NCBI GenBank assembly: GCA_903836265.1
Contig: CAILQK010000016.1
Span: forward strand, 1 to 35,894
Origin: an uncultured Bacteroidota bacterium
GTDB lineage: Bacteria > Bacteroidota > Bacteroidia > Chitinophagales > Saprospiraceae
Length of the DNA stretch: 35,894 nt
Direction of reading: 5' to 3'
Part shown: positions 9,701 through 17,276 of the stretch, piece after piece
How positions within the stretch are numbered: position 1 is the stretch's first letter
Layout of the letters: each line of letters opens with the position of its first letter
Notes under the pieces: generated by a model
Told to the model about the DNA's origin: nothing
Databases searched by the model: none
The model's input: only the letters and a program-made list of their open reading frames with translations
Made by a program: the position numbers and the translations under genes

Positions 9701-10607
9701 TGGCATCTGTTTCGGCCTGTTCTGAAATTCTGAGTCCGGATCCCTCACCCGTTTTCAGGAAATACCAGGCGCGTTCATCGTACAGATTGACCCGGCTGGT
9801 CAGCACCGGATCAGCAGCCGACGGCCTGTAAATCCATGGTCGTGGTCCGACCGCGTAAAACAGTATATAATCACCTGTATTGAATTTTCCATCGCTCTCA
9901 CCCACCACCAGTATCGCATTTTCCAGCAGATCGTCGGGACGGGCATCCACGTTTTTTTCGGGCAGCATAAAGCCGCCATTGCCATAGATACGTATCGTCC
10001 GCGGATCAATATTGTCAAGATCGGTTACCCCAAGCTCGTTTTTGATGTAGCTGTAGTCGAGCTTGTAGATCCCGGAGTTCTCCACACCAAACTTGTACAC
10101 ATTTCCGCTGCTCAGCACGGATGTCTCGGTGAACCCGCGCGTGGTGGCCGGAGCCTGAGCTGCCACCGGAGTGACACTGACAATAACAGTGAAGGAGACC
10201 AGCCGCTCGTACGTGTTGCCTGTTTTGCGAAAGGGCAGCATGTTGATACGGCCAAAGTACTGCCGGCGCTCCTGTTCTGTGGAAGTACTGACTGTCGCCC
10301 CGGGGCCAACAAGTGCCAGGTCGGGGTTATTCCCGGGTCTGAATACCTCCCAGTCAGCCTCCTGCAGCGATGCGGATATTTCAGACTGCCCGTCAAGCGC
10401 GAACCGCGCAGTGAACAGGGGCAGTGTCATCGCATCATTTCCATAGGTACAATCCTCAAATTTCCAGACGTCAACGGCGTTGCCATCCGGCGTTATCCAC
10501 TGACGGGGGGTATCGCTCCACTTCAAGCTCCGCTGAATGGTCAGGGTGCTCTGGGCCGAAACGGCAGAAGCACAAAGCAGTGACAGGATGAAAAGACTGT
10601 GTCTCAT
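6765..10607 (-). CDS. porU: T9SS sortase PorU (gingipain-like C25 peptidase)
   Basis: 1280 residues, somewhat longer than the Porphyromonas protein (about 1158). A signal peptide (MRHSLFILSLLCASAVSAQS) is followed by beta-rich N-terminal domains. The C25 peptidase domain (about 545-915) has catalytic H786 in YIGHGGP and C820 in TATCTFGGYDD, a spacing like that of PorU elsewhere. Ig-like domains follow, and then a T9SS C-terminal domain (about 1180-1280) beginning LNYPNPF and ending in a FlgD-like GVYLYRVKI strand and KLVILK. PorU cleaves the sorting domain from cargo and transfers cargo to anionic lipopolysaccharide on the cell surface. Upstream is a good promoter and downstream is porV. Confidence 0.96.
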   Translation of the reverse strand: MRHSLFILSLLCASAVSAQSTLTIQRSLKWSDTPRQWITPDGNAVDVWKFEDCTYGNDAMTLPLFTARFALDGQSEISASLQEADWEVFRPGNNPDLALVGPGATVSTSTEQERRQYFGRINMLPFRKTGNTYERLVSFTVIVSVTPVAAQAPATTRGFTETSVLSSGNVYKFGVENSGIYKLDYSYIKNELGVTDLDNIDPRTIRIYGNGGFMLPEKNVDARPDDLLENAILVVGESDGKFNTGDYILFYAVGPRPWIYRPSAADPVLTSRVNLYDERAWYFLKTGEGSGLRISEQAETDATFTTDQFDDFVRLEEEKTNLLNYNSSSQGSGKRWFGDYFYQSRTKTYTFDFPDIVTDSIARMRGEFAGRSNVSQSVRFQVSGSTFSKSIAGVDTDNNDGPFAANAVVTGSFLPAGSPLQVVVNYPEVGSSSEGWLDYIELNVRRKLAMSGNILEFRDVKTLGRPATQFRISNAGADLTIWDITAPQTPKKQLFTLAGNLATFGAATQGVLRSFVAWNAGASFPKPEFSAGKIANQNLHGLRGLDMVILYHPETEKAAERLAAHRRDFSGLSAAAVNVLDLFNEFSSGGKDPVAIRDFARMLLERDPDKFQYMLLFGDGSFDPKNNSNGDGNNDYIPVFETAESFSPINAFPSDDFFALLSPEEGGALTGSLDISVGRLVARNAEEADALTDKIIAYDQDPALLGDWRLRVLFIADDEDGNAHINQADKLATDNTSAVKFFNNEKVYFDAYQQVATSAGQRFPDAKAAINSNIFKGNLITHYIGHGGPRGWSQERVLDNNDIASWDNRNRYPLIITATCTFGGYDDYTTLTGGEQALLRVNSGAIALFTTVRSVYINGNEDLTDAVQSIIYEKINGQYRTIGRILKDSKNKLTSDIQNARRFTLLGDPAMTLAIPENRIATTRISGPNGPADTLKALMPITLEGMVTDPDGNRLSDFNGRVYVTLFDKKQNLQTLAQDQGSYRKEFTVQRSVIFRGIATVKNGEFTISFVIPKDINYNYGFGKISYYAEDGTPLDAAGADETVIIGGNAGVIKDNRPPLVQAFLNTDAFVTGGVTDSSPKVLVKCSDDYGMNVTGTSLGHDLTAVLDGNVLETIVLNEFYQSAPDDSRRGQAVYPLNNLAPGRHTLAVKGWDIANNSGEGYVEFVVAEAGDVALGHVLNYPNPFTTNTWFQFEHTLAGQMLDVQISIFSVAGRLVKTIQQTVANTDGYRVADIQWDGRDDYGDQLARGVYLYRVKIRGTDTSGNQTTAESEFEKLVILK

Positions 10608-10676
10608 GGTTAACCGAAAATCAGTAATTAAGGGAAAAAGAAAGGATTACAAAAAAAGAATGGTGTAATTCAGGCG

Positions 10677-10705
10677 CAAGTTACTGAATTATGGTTGCCA
10701 GTCAA
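10677..10705 (-). promoter_or_regulatory. Probable porU promoter
   Basis: On the minus strand TTG (10705-10703), a 19-bp spacer and TAACTTG (10683-10677) fit the Bacteroidota pattern with a one-base-short -7 box. The predicted start is near 10668, giving a leader of about 60 nt to the ATG at 10607. It suggests porU-porV is transcribed independently of the M28 gene upstream. Confidence 0.5.
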
Positions 10706-10773
10706 TAGCAGGAATTGTACATTTTGCCAGATTTTACGGTACGGCGACAAAACTGCGGGAACGGCTGCCTCGC

Positions 10774-10790
10774 ACCATACCGAATATGGT
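10774..10790 (-). other. Small stem-loop at the M28 stop codon
   Basis: ACCATA (10774-10779) and TATGGT (10785-10790) form a 6-bp stem with a 5-nt loop that begins at the stop codon. There is no U-tract. It may act as a weak 3'-end structure. Confidence 0.3.
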
Positions 10791-12214
10791 TACCTCATGT
10801 ATCTGTCCATCAGATAAACGATACCCGCAATGGTGGCTGCCCCGAGTTCCAGTTCACGCCTGTGTACCTTGTCGAAGGTATCATCGGCCGTGTGATGGAA
10901 GTCGAAATATCTCTGCGAGTCGGGTGAATAGCCACTCAGCACAGCATGCGTGGGTCGGAGCGGACTGACATCGGCACCCGATCCACCCTTGTTTATCCGG
11001 ATACCATAGCTCTCGAAAACAGTCTCCCAGCCCCTGATCTGCTGAAATTTGTCATCAAATGCGGGATCTGCAGATTCAAACGTGAGAGCCCTCGGAGTGA
11101 ACCCGCCTGCATCGCTTTCAATAGCGAATACGTGCGTCTCTCCTTTCCGGATTGCCTCCCTTGCATACTCCTTTCCTCCCCTCAGCCCGTTTTCCTCATT
11201 CATAAATGCCACAAAACGAATGGTGTTGCGCGGTTTGTATCCGATTCGCTGCAATAACCGGAGAGCATCCATGCACTGAACGATACCGGCACCATCGTCG
11301 TGGGCACCGTGACCCACATCCCAGCTGTCGAGATGGCCGCCCATGGTAATGAACCTTCCGGGATACTCGCTTCCCCTTATCTCTCCGATGACGTTGTATG
11401 AGGGCGCATCGGGCAGCGTCTGACAACTCATTCTGACAGATACTTCGGGTTTTATCTGCTCTTTTATGGCTGCCGAGAGCGTCTCCGCAGCTTTCGTACT
11501 GATGGCAGCTGCGGGTATGCGCGTGTACGCGGAGTCATAAATTACCGAGCCTGTATGCGGAAAATCGTCAATTTTCAGGTTCATGCTACGCACAAGTACT
11601 GCCACGGCACCGTATTTCGCCGCGCGTGATGCGCCTGTTACACGCTGGTCAACACAGCCGCCATAAGCCTCAAAGGTTCGGATTTTGGTGGGATCCATCG
11701 GACGGTTGTAAAACACTATTTTGCCCCGGAGACCCTTTTCTCCGAGCGAATCCAGCGCCTCCCAGCTCCTGACCTCCACTACTTCGGCACGGATACCACC
11801 GGCGGGTGTAGCCACCGAGCCACCGAGTGCAAGCGCCTGTAATACCGCCGGTTTTGTTCCCTTCAGGTACAGCCTGACTTCCTCGGACGCCCCGCGCTCC
11901 CAGTGTGGTACCATACACGGCTGAAGCCATACAGAATCAAGTTGCATCGTGTCCAGAACACTTTTGGTCCATGTTACGGCTTTCTCTGCATTTTTACTGC
12001 CACTCAGACGATGCCCAACATCAAGGCAAAGCCGCTCCAGCCACGAATAACAGCGGCCATTCACCAGGGCTTCATCGTATATACTGTCAATAGCAATGGC
12101 GTCTTTTTTCAAGTCCGCAGACTGACCGGCTACGGGGCTTAGTGTACAAATGTGAATAAGCACTGCTGCAATAACACCAGCCAAAAGGCGATCTGAAACA
12201 GAAAAGTTGGTCAT
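10790..12214 (-). CDS. Secreted M28-family zinc aminopeptidase/carboxypeptidase
   Basis: 474 residues from ATG at 12214. A TTG two codons upstream (12220) would add only Met-Thr and is less likely. The signal peptide ends near SPVAGQ. The chain has the shape of M28 enzymes with an inserted PA-like domain (about 120-280). The M28 metal site is complete: H294 in GGHLDSWD, bridging D306 in GAHDDGAG, catalytic/ligand pair E340-E341 in NEENG, D368 in ESDAG and H441 in FHHTADD. The closest characterised group is plasma glutamate carboxypeptidase-like M28B. It should cleave peptides in the periplasm or outside the cell. It ends in LMDRYMR with no T9SS sorting domain, so it is probably not a T9SS cargo. 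The S9 peptidase gene is divergent. Confidence 0.9.
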   Translation of the reverse strand: MTNFSVSDRLLAGVIAAVLIHICTLSPVAGQSADLKKDAIAIDSIYDEALVNGRCYSWLERLCLDVGHRLSGSKNAEKAVTWTKSVLDTMQLDSVWLQPCMVPHWERGASEEVRLYLKGTKPAVLQALALGGSVATPAGGIRAEVVEVRSWEALDSLGEKGLRGKIVFYNRPMDPTKIRTFEAYGGCVDQRVTGASRAAKYGAVAVLVRSMNLKIDDFPHTGSVIYDSAYTRIPAAAISTKAAETLSAAIKEQIKPEVSVRMSCQTLPDAPSYNVIGEIRGSEYPGRFITMGGHLDSWDVGHGAHDDGAGIVQCMDALRLLQRIGYKPRNTIRFVAFMNEENGLRGGKEYAREAIRKGETHVFAIESDAGGFTPRALTFESADPAFDDKFQQIRGWETVFESYGIRINKGGSGADVSPLRPTHAVLSGYSPDSQRYFDFHHTADDTFDKVHRRELELGAATIAGIVYLMDRYMR

Positions 12215-12392
12215 TGTCAAGAAATGAAATTTAATTTTGAAAGCCGAAAATCATTCGCAAAAATGAAAAATTTTATTCCATTTTTTGGTTTTTTGTTGTA
12301 AAATTGTTCCTTCGTTTGCAGCGGTTTCAATGCAGTTCAGTCATGCAGGAAATAGCATCTGAAATATTTTTTCAGTTTTTTCAGGAGTGTTC

Positions 12393-12425
12393 TTGTATAA
12401 ACTACACAAAGTGCCCTTACCTTTG
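12393..12425 (+). promoter_or_regulatory. Promoter of the candidate small RNA/leader
   Basis: TTG (12393-12395), a 22-bp spacer and TACCTTTG (12418-12425), an exact TAnnTTTG box, identical to the -7 box before the signalling operon. The predicted start is near 12432. Confidence 0.5.
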
Positions 12426-12431
12426 TGACCA

Positions 12432-12518
12432 CAAGAGAGAAAGCAATCGCTTAAAGATAATTTGGTTTTATTTGGTTAGGGCTGAGGTAGTGCTGTGGTG
12501 GCACTGCCTCATTTTTTT
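12432..12518 (+). ncRNA. Candidate small RNA or attenuated leader
   Basis: The segment between the promoter at 12393-12425 and the terminator at 12484-12518 would give a transcript of about 85 nt. It has a small 5' hairpin (AAGC-AATC-GCTT, 12441-12452), a U/G-rich single-stranded middle and the terminator stem. No conserved RNA family was recognised: I see no SRP, 6S or tmRNA signature. It could be a free small RNA, or the terminated leader of the S9 peptidase gene that starts 57 nt after the terminator. Confidence 0.4.
12484..12518 (+). terminator. Strong intrinsic terminator upstream of the S9 peptidase
   Basis: GAGGTAGTGC (12484-12493) pairs with GCACTGCCTC (12501-12510) with one G-U wobble, around a 7-nt loop. 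A run of seven T follows (12512-12518). No plus-strand gene lies upstream in the window gap, so it must end a transcript that starts inside the intergenic region. Confidence 0.75.
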
Positions 12519-12539
12519 ATTATTACAGTTTCAGAATTA

Positions 12540-12547
12540 TACTTTTG
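12540..12547 (+). promoter_or_regulatory. Probable -7 box of the S9 peptidase gene
   Basis: TACTTTTG fits TAnnTTTG exactly and lies 27 nt before the ATG at 12575. The -33 region is a T-run that belongs to the preceding terminator, so it is poorly defined. Confidence 0.5.
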
Positions 12548-12574
12548 CCGAATTATTGAACTGAAACCATCTCC

Positions 12575-14722
12575 ATGAAAAGAACGTTCCTGCTGTTCCT
12601 GCTGTTCTCCCCCCTCTGGTCTTATTCCCAGCAACTCATCAGCATGGCTGATGCCATCTCGAAAGGGCGCACATCGCTGGCTCCCGCTTCTCTGCGTCAG
12701 CTGCAGTGGATTCCCGACTCCGACAAATTTTCTCACGTTACAGCCGACAAGATCGCAATTTTTTCGGCACGCGATATGAAATCCGACACACTGGAACTGC
12801 TTCCGGCAATCAATGAAAAGCTGGTTGCGCAGGGCGCCCGCAAACTCGACCGGATTCCAGCCATCACCTGGATCTCCCGGGACAAATTCTGGTTCCAGCA
12901 TGAATCGGTGATTTACTCATGGGATATCGTGGAAAACAACCTGAAACGCCTGAACTGGTTCCCGCAAAACGTCTCCGGTACAGATATCCACGACAAGTCC
13001 TTTTTCACCGCCTACCTGAAAGACAACGGTCTGTGGGTGAGTATCGGAGGAAAAGAACTCGGAGTGGCAAAAAGCGAAGAAGACGGTATTGTTTACGGCC
13101 AGTCGGTTCACCGCGACGAATTCGGCATATCAAAAGGTACTTTCTGGAGTGCTTCAGGCCGGTATCTCGCTTTCTATCGCATGGATGAGCGCATGGTAAC
13201 GAAGTATCCTGTTTACATTCTCGACTCAATGCCCGCCCGGGTGAATGAAATAAGATATCCTTTCGCTGGCGCAAAAAGTCACCATGTTACTGTCGGAATT
13301 TACGATACACAAAGCGGACAGAAATGGTACCTCAACACGCTGCCGGAAGGTGGCGACCCGGAACAGTACCTCACCAATATCGCCTGGACGCCCGACGACC
13401 GGTTCGTCATGATCGCTGTGGTAAACAGGGCACAGAATCTGATGAAACTCAACCTCTACGATGCCTCTTCGGGCGCTTTTGTACGTACGCTCTTCGAGGA
13501 ATCCTCCGACAAGTGGGTAGAGCCCGAGAAACCGGCCGTTTTCATACCGGGCAACAACAGTCAGTTCATCTGGCAGAGCGAGCGGGATGGCTATAATCAC
13601 CTGTATCTGTGCGACCTGTCGGGCAAAGTAATCCGACAGTTATCCCGCGGATCCGCTCCTGTGACGGCTTTCTTTGGATTTGACGTAAAAGGTGACAAAT
13701 GTTTCTTCCAGATGGCCGATTCTACCGGACTGGACAGGTTTGTCTGTTCCTCGGAAATCAGGAATGGCAAAATGTCGGTGCTGAACCCGGAGCCGGGAAC
13801 GCACAACGGACTGGTGAGCAGCGACGGCGAATGGGTCCTCGATGTGTATTCCGACCTCGACACCCCCAGAGATGTGTATCTTTCAAAGTGGAATGACTCC
13901 CGGAAAAAAACTGGTGTCTTCTCGGCTGAAAATCCGCTTGCTACCTTAAAAATCGGGAAAACAAGTATTGTCTCCATTCTTTCACCGGGCGGATTCCGGC
14001 TCAATGCCAGGATTATTCTTCCTCCCGATATGGACCCGGCGGTCAAATACCCCGCTATTATATATGTCTATAACGGGCCCCATGTACAGATGGTCACCAA
14101 CTCGTGGCTCGGAGGCGGCGAACTCTGGATGCACCACATGGCGCAAAACGGCTATATCGTATTTGCACTGGACGGGAGAGGCTCTGCCAACAGGGGTTTC
14201 GCCTTTGAAAGTGCTGTACACCGACGCCTCGCCGACGGAGAAATGGAAGACCAGCTGGCCGGTGTAAACTACCTCAAATCGCTTGGTTATGTAGATCCTG
14301 CAAGAATTGGCGTATATGGCTGGAGCTATGGAGGTTTCATGACTGCATCTCTCATGACACGCCCTGAGGCAAAGGGGGTTTTCCGCTGCGGTGTGGCAGG
14401 TGGCCCCGTGCTGGACTGGCGGATGTATGAAATCATGTACACCGAACGCTACATGGATACTCCCGCCGAAAACCCGGAAGGATACCAGAAAAACAGCCTT
14501 TTCAACTATATCGAAAACCTGAACGCTCCGCTTCTGATGATTCACGGATCCTCAGACAATGTGGTTCTGTGGCAACATTCCCTGCGCTACATACGCGAGT
14601 GTGTACGCAGGAACAAACAAATCAGTTATTTCGTGTATCCGGAACACCTGCATAACGTGACAGGCAAAGACAGGGTGCACCTTTTTGAACAGATTGAGCA
14701 GTTCTTCAGATCTAATCTCTGA
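12575..14722 (+). CDS. Secreted S9 (dipeptidyl peptidase IV-type) serine peptidase
   Basis: 715 residues, typical DPP IV length. A signal peptide (MKRTFLLFLLFSPLWSYSQ) precedes the beta-propeller DPPIV_N domain (about 60-450) and an alpha/beta-hydrolase domain (about 480-715). The triad is S584 in GWSYGG, D661 in GSSDNVV and H693 in PEHLHNV. The DERM-type N-terminal loop segment YRMDERMV is present. It removes dipeptides, usually Xaa-Pro, from peptides in the periplasm or at the surface. There is no T9SS sorting domain; it ends in EQFFRSNL. The start is fixed by the signal peptide and the -7 box 27 nt upstream. It is divergent from the M28 gene, so the two exopeptidases may share peptide-scavenging work. 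Confidence 0.93.
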   Translation: MKRTFLLFLLFSPLWSYSQQLISMADAISKGRTSLAPASLRQLQWIPDSDKFSHVTADKIAIFSARDMKSDTLELLPAINEKLVAQGARKLDRIPAITWISRDKFWFQHESVIYSWDIVENNLKRLNWFPQNVSGTDIHDKSFFTAYLKDNGLWVSIGGKELGVAKSEEDGIVYGQSVHRDEFGISKGTFWSASGRYLAFYRMDERMVTKYPVYILDSMPARVNEIRYPFAGAKSHHVTVGIYDTQSGQKWYLNTLPEGGDPEQYLTNIAWTPDDRFVMIAVVNRAQNLMKLNLYDASSGAFVRTLFEESSDKWVEPEKPAVFIPGNNSQFIWQSERDGYNHLYLCDLSGKVIRQLSRGSAPVTAFFGFDVKGDKCFFQMADSTGLDRFVCSSEIRNGKMSVLNPEPGTHNGLVSSDGEWVLDVYSDLDTPRDVYLSKWNDSRKKTGVFSAENPLATLKIGKTSIVSILSPGGFRLNARIILPPDMDPAVKYPAIIYVYNGPHVQMVTNSWLGGGELWMHHMAQNGYIVFALDGRGSANRGFAFESAVHRRLADGEMEDQLAGVNYLKSLGYVDPARIGVYGWSYGGFMTASLMTRPEAKGVFRCGVAGGPVLDWRMYEIMYTERYMDTPAENPEGYQKNSLFNYIENLNAPLLMIHGSSDNVVLWQHSLRYIRECVRRNKQISYFVYPEHLHNVTGKDRVHLFEQIEQFFRSNL

Positions 14723-14747
14723 GAGAAACAGCATGTGACTCTTTCAG

Positions 14748-14787
14748 AAAAGGGTTGCCGGAGATTTGTCTCCGGCAACCCTTTTTT
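14748..14787. terminator. Bidirectional intrinsic terminator
   Basis: A 17-bp perfect stem (14748-14764 with 14769-14785), GC-rich in the middle, has a 4-nt TTTG loop, an A-tract on the left and a T-tract on the right. It lies between the convergent S9 peptidase (stop 14722) and the modular cargo gene (stop 14806), and should stop both. Confidence 0.9.
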
Positions 14788-14805
14788 CAGATTATGTAGT
14801 GGAAG

Positions 14806-17106
14806 TCACAAAATTGTCAGCTTTCTGGTAATAATCCTGTTGGCCGATCGAATCTTGACAGTATAAATCCCCGCAGACAAACCACCCAGCGAGAGGTTCG
14901 CCACGTTGCCTTCAACAGGCTGGTTCATTACCGGACGGCCCGAGGGATCCAGTATTTCCACCTGCGCTTCCTGTACATCGCCGAGCAGCAATGTGGCAGA
15001 AATAGTGGCTGGATTGGGCAAAATCAGGATATCTTCGCCCGCAGCATCCCCGGATGCAGTTGTACCAACAAGCTTGATCCAGACGGTATCCTGCTCGAGG
15101 GGCACGGTAATATCTTTCGGATTACCCTTGTTATCAATAGCCTTTATGCCATTAACGGGTACCATGAAGGGTATGACGCGATCTCCGGAGCGCCCCGCCA
15201 CATCAATGATGATGATGAAATCGGCACGGAAGGTTATCTCGGCAATGGCGCCATATCCGTTGGCGTCCAGTCCGTTCTTTCGGGTAACGCCCAGATCGAG
15301 CTGTGAACGGCTGTGATTGTCGCGCGAGAGCCACAGAATGTGGTTTGGAGAACCAAAATAATCGCTTTTGTAGTCGGCTGCCGGGTTGTGACCGACAAAT
15401 TCGGGGTAATGCATTGCAAAGGCAAGTCCGTAAACACCCAGTGCCGGACGGGTCGGGCTGCCGAGCAGTACTTTGCCTTTTATCTCGACAGGAGCAGGCA
15501 CACCTGAATTGACCAGAACTGTATCACTGTCAAATACAACCCTGAGCTGGGGGGCAGTAGCAAGTTGTGCAACAGGCATCGTGTCAAGTGGCACATAATG
15601 CTGACTGATTACATCCACATCATACTCGTTCACAGTCCCGTTTCCGTTGCAGTCGAGGTGCTTGTAGTTAACGACATCAGCTATCGATTCGGTCCAGTTG
15701 GGAGCGAACTGCATCGTCCAGGTCGTATTGGCATCCGGCCTGGGCGATCCTGAAGCATAGTGCCCAACACCGATCGGAAGCAGGTCACAGGCATTCGCCT
15801 TGCCGTCCTTGTTGGTATCCCCCGGACGAACATAATCGGCATTGTCCGGCACGTCGGAAGATGTCATGTGGGATGCATCTGTAATCAGAAGCTGAACTAC
15901 TGACGAGACGCACCCTGACGAAGTCCAGGCAGTAAGATTGGTACGATAAACTCCGCCAGCCGGGTACGGATGATATATGGTATCCCAGCCGGTACCTTCC
16001 CACAGTTGTCCGCCATCACCAAAATCTATCTGGGCAAATGTGTAGGCATTCGAAGAATGATTGATGAAACGCGCTATGTACCCTTCATCGGGCGATCCTT
16101 CTGTAATTTGTACATCCATGTGAGCCGAACAGGGTACATTCTGCTCACCACATGTACCGGCTCTCCAGTTGGATACGCCGGCAGCAATAGCTTCACACTC
16201 ATTGCCGTATGTCACTCCGTTGCAGCCACAAACAGGGACATACAATGCTGACTGACTCGGACAGAGCGCCGAAGCATCTGCCATGACAGGGTTTTCGCAG
16301 CCAGGTTCGGCTACCGTGAGTTCCCTGCACTGTGAAGACGCGCAGGTGAAAGACCCGCTCGCATTGGAAATAACATACTGGGCACAGACCTGATAGGTTC
16401 CGTAGCCAGGTAAAGGAGCACTGAACGATTCGTTCTGCGAAAGTACATTGCTGCTTTTGCTGCTGTACCAAAGCACGGACTGTACCGGATCGACCGCCTG
16501 GTCAGCAGGCGACAGCCTGCCATACAGCTGTGTCCCTACAGCGGTGACCTGGATATTGTACCCGCATCCGTTCGTAACCTGGGCACTCACCTGAATGGTT
16601 TCGCAATATACTGCCGAACAGCCGAAATTATCCGAAACCGTCAGACAGACCTCGTATTCACCCTGCGACGGAAAGCCGTGCGACACCTGGTGGCCGGAAG
16701 CCTTGGAGCCATCTCCGAAATCCCAGTGACAAATTTGCGAATCCACATCATACAGATTGGCACTGAATGTGAATTTCAGCGGATTGTCGCCATCGCCAAA
16801 GTAGCCATAGTGAGCCGTACAGGGAAGCGTGTCGGAAACACAAACGAGAGAAACCGGAATGGCATTTCCCGGCGCACAACCGGGCGGTACGGGCGCAGCT
16901 GATGTGGTGAATGAGAATGTCTGTCCCCCCGACAGATTGTCGGCGCCGAAATAGGCCCTGTAAATGGACCCGTCGTCGAGGTCAATGATCCTGGCACCAC
17001 AGCCCGGGGTCACACTCGCCACCCAACCCACGCGATCGCATTGCGCCTGCAACACACTGGTGGCAGCGATGAGGAGCAGGAAGGCAAATGAGGCTTTTTT
17101 GAACAT
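14806..17106 (-). CDS. T9SS cargo: PKD, Kazal and dockerin-like modules
   Basis: 766 residues. The signal peptide ends near VLQAQ. PKD domain 1 is about 95-175 (HWDFGDGS at 127-134). A Kazal-type inhibitor domain (about 270-319) has six cysteines (270, 282, 293, 295, 304, 319) and the signature PVCGCNGVTYGNECEA. A second PKD-like domain is about 325-408 (IDFGDGG). Next is a dockerin-like pair of calcium loops, GDTNKDGKANACD (429-441) and DCNGNGTVNEYD (485-496). A beta-sandwich (about 518-640) recalls cohesin/carbohydrate-binding folds. The end is a T9SS sorting domain (about 690-766, ILPNPA to GIYTVKI and RKLTIL). PorU/PorV encoded 7 kb away would attach it to the surface. Its target is unknown; the Kazal module suggests inhibition of serine peptidases, which is inference. 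Confidence 0.85.
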   Translation of the reverse strand: MFKKASFAFLLLIAATSVLQAQCDRVGWVASVTPGCGARIIDLDDGSIYRAYFGADNLSGGQTFSFTTSAAPVPPGCAPGNAIPVSLVCVSDTLPCTAHYGYFGDGDNPLKFTFSANLYDVDSQICHWDFGDGSKASGHQVSHGFPSQGEYEVCLTVSDNFGCSAVYCETIQVSAQVTNGCGYNIQVTAVGTQLYGRLSPADQAVDPVQSVLWYSSKSSNVLSQNESFSAPLPGYGTYQVCAQYVISNASGSFTCASSQCRELTVAEPGCENPVMADASALCPSQSALYVPVCGCNGVTYGNECEAIAAGVSNWRAGTCGEQNVPCSAHMDVQITEGSPDEGYIARFINHSSNAYTFAQIDFGDGGQLWEGTGWDTIYHPYPAGGVYRTNLTAWTSSGCVSSVVQLLITDASHMTSSDVPDNADYVRPGDTNKDGKANACDLLPIGVGHYASGSPRPDANTTWTMQFAPNWTESIADVVNYKHLDCNGNGTVNEYDVDVISQHYVPLDTMPVAQLATAPQLRVVFDSDTVLVNSGVPAPVEIKGKVLLGSPTRPALGVYGLAFAMHYPEFVGHNPAADYKSDYFGSPNHILWLSRDNHSRSQLDLGVTRKNGLDANGYGAIAEITFRADFIIIIDVAGRSGDRVIPFMVPVNGIKAIDNKGNPKDITVPLEQDTVWIKLVGTTASGDAAGEDILILPNPATISATLLLGDVQEAQVEILDPSGRPVMNQPVEGNVANLSLGGLSAGIYTVKIRSANRIITRKLTIL

Positions 17107-17276
17107 ATCTCAACCATTTAACGCAACAGAATGCAATTTGGTTCGCACCTGTACGATTAACATTACAAAGATGAGGAACAGGAATCCGTCAATAAAATAC
17201 ATTTTTGCCGACTTGCCGCACTTTTTTATTATAAAAATATAAACTATTTAATTGATTTTCAGTTAAATAAACTGCC

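Larger units (their letters stand above)
12215..12574. other. 360-bp divergent intergenic region between two peptidase genes
   Basis: The region is AT-rich, including homopolymer-like T and A runs at about 12265-12300. It contains no convincing protein gene. On plus it holds two Bacteroidota -7 boxes (12418-12425 and 12540-12547) with a strong terminator between them, listed separately. I could not find a convincing promoter for the minus-strand M28 gene; a weak CATTTTTG lies in the A/T run near 12255. Confidence 0.6.

Noticed and set aside
12304-12564. 86-codon plus-strand frame in the peptidase intergenic gap
   Set aside because: It begins with TTG, runs across a promoter and a terminator and has a composition unlike a protein (Cys, Phe and Trp rich); not a likely gene.
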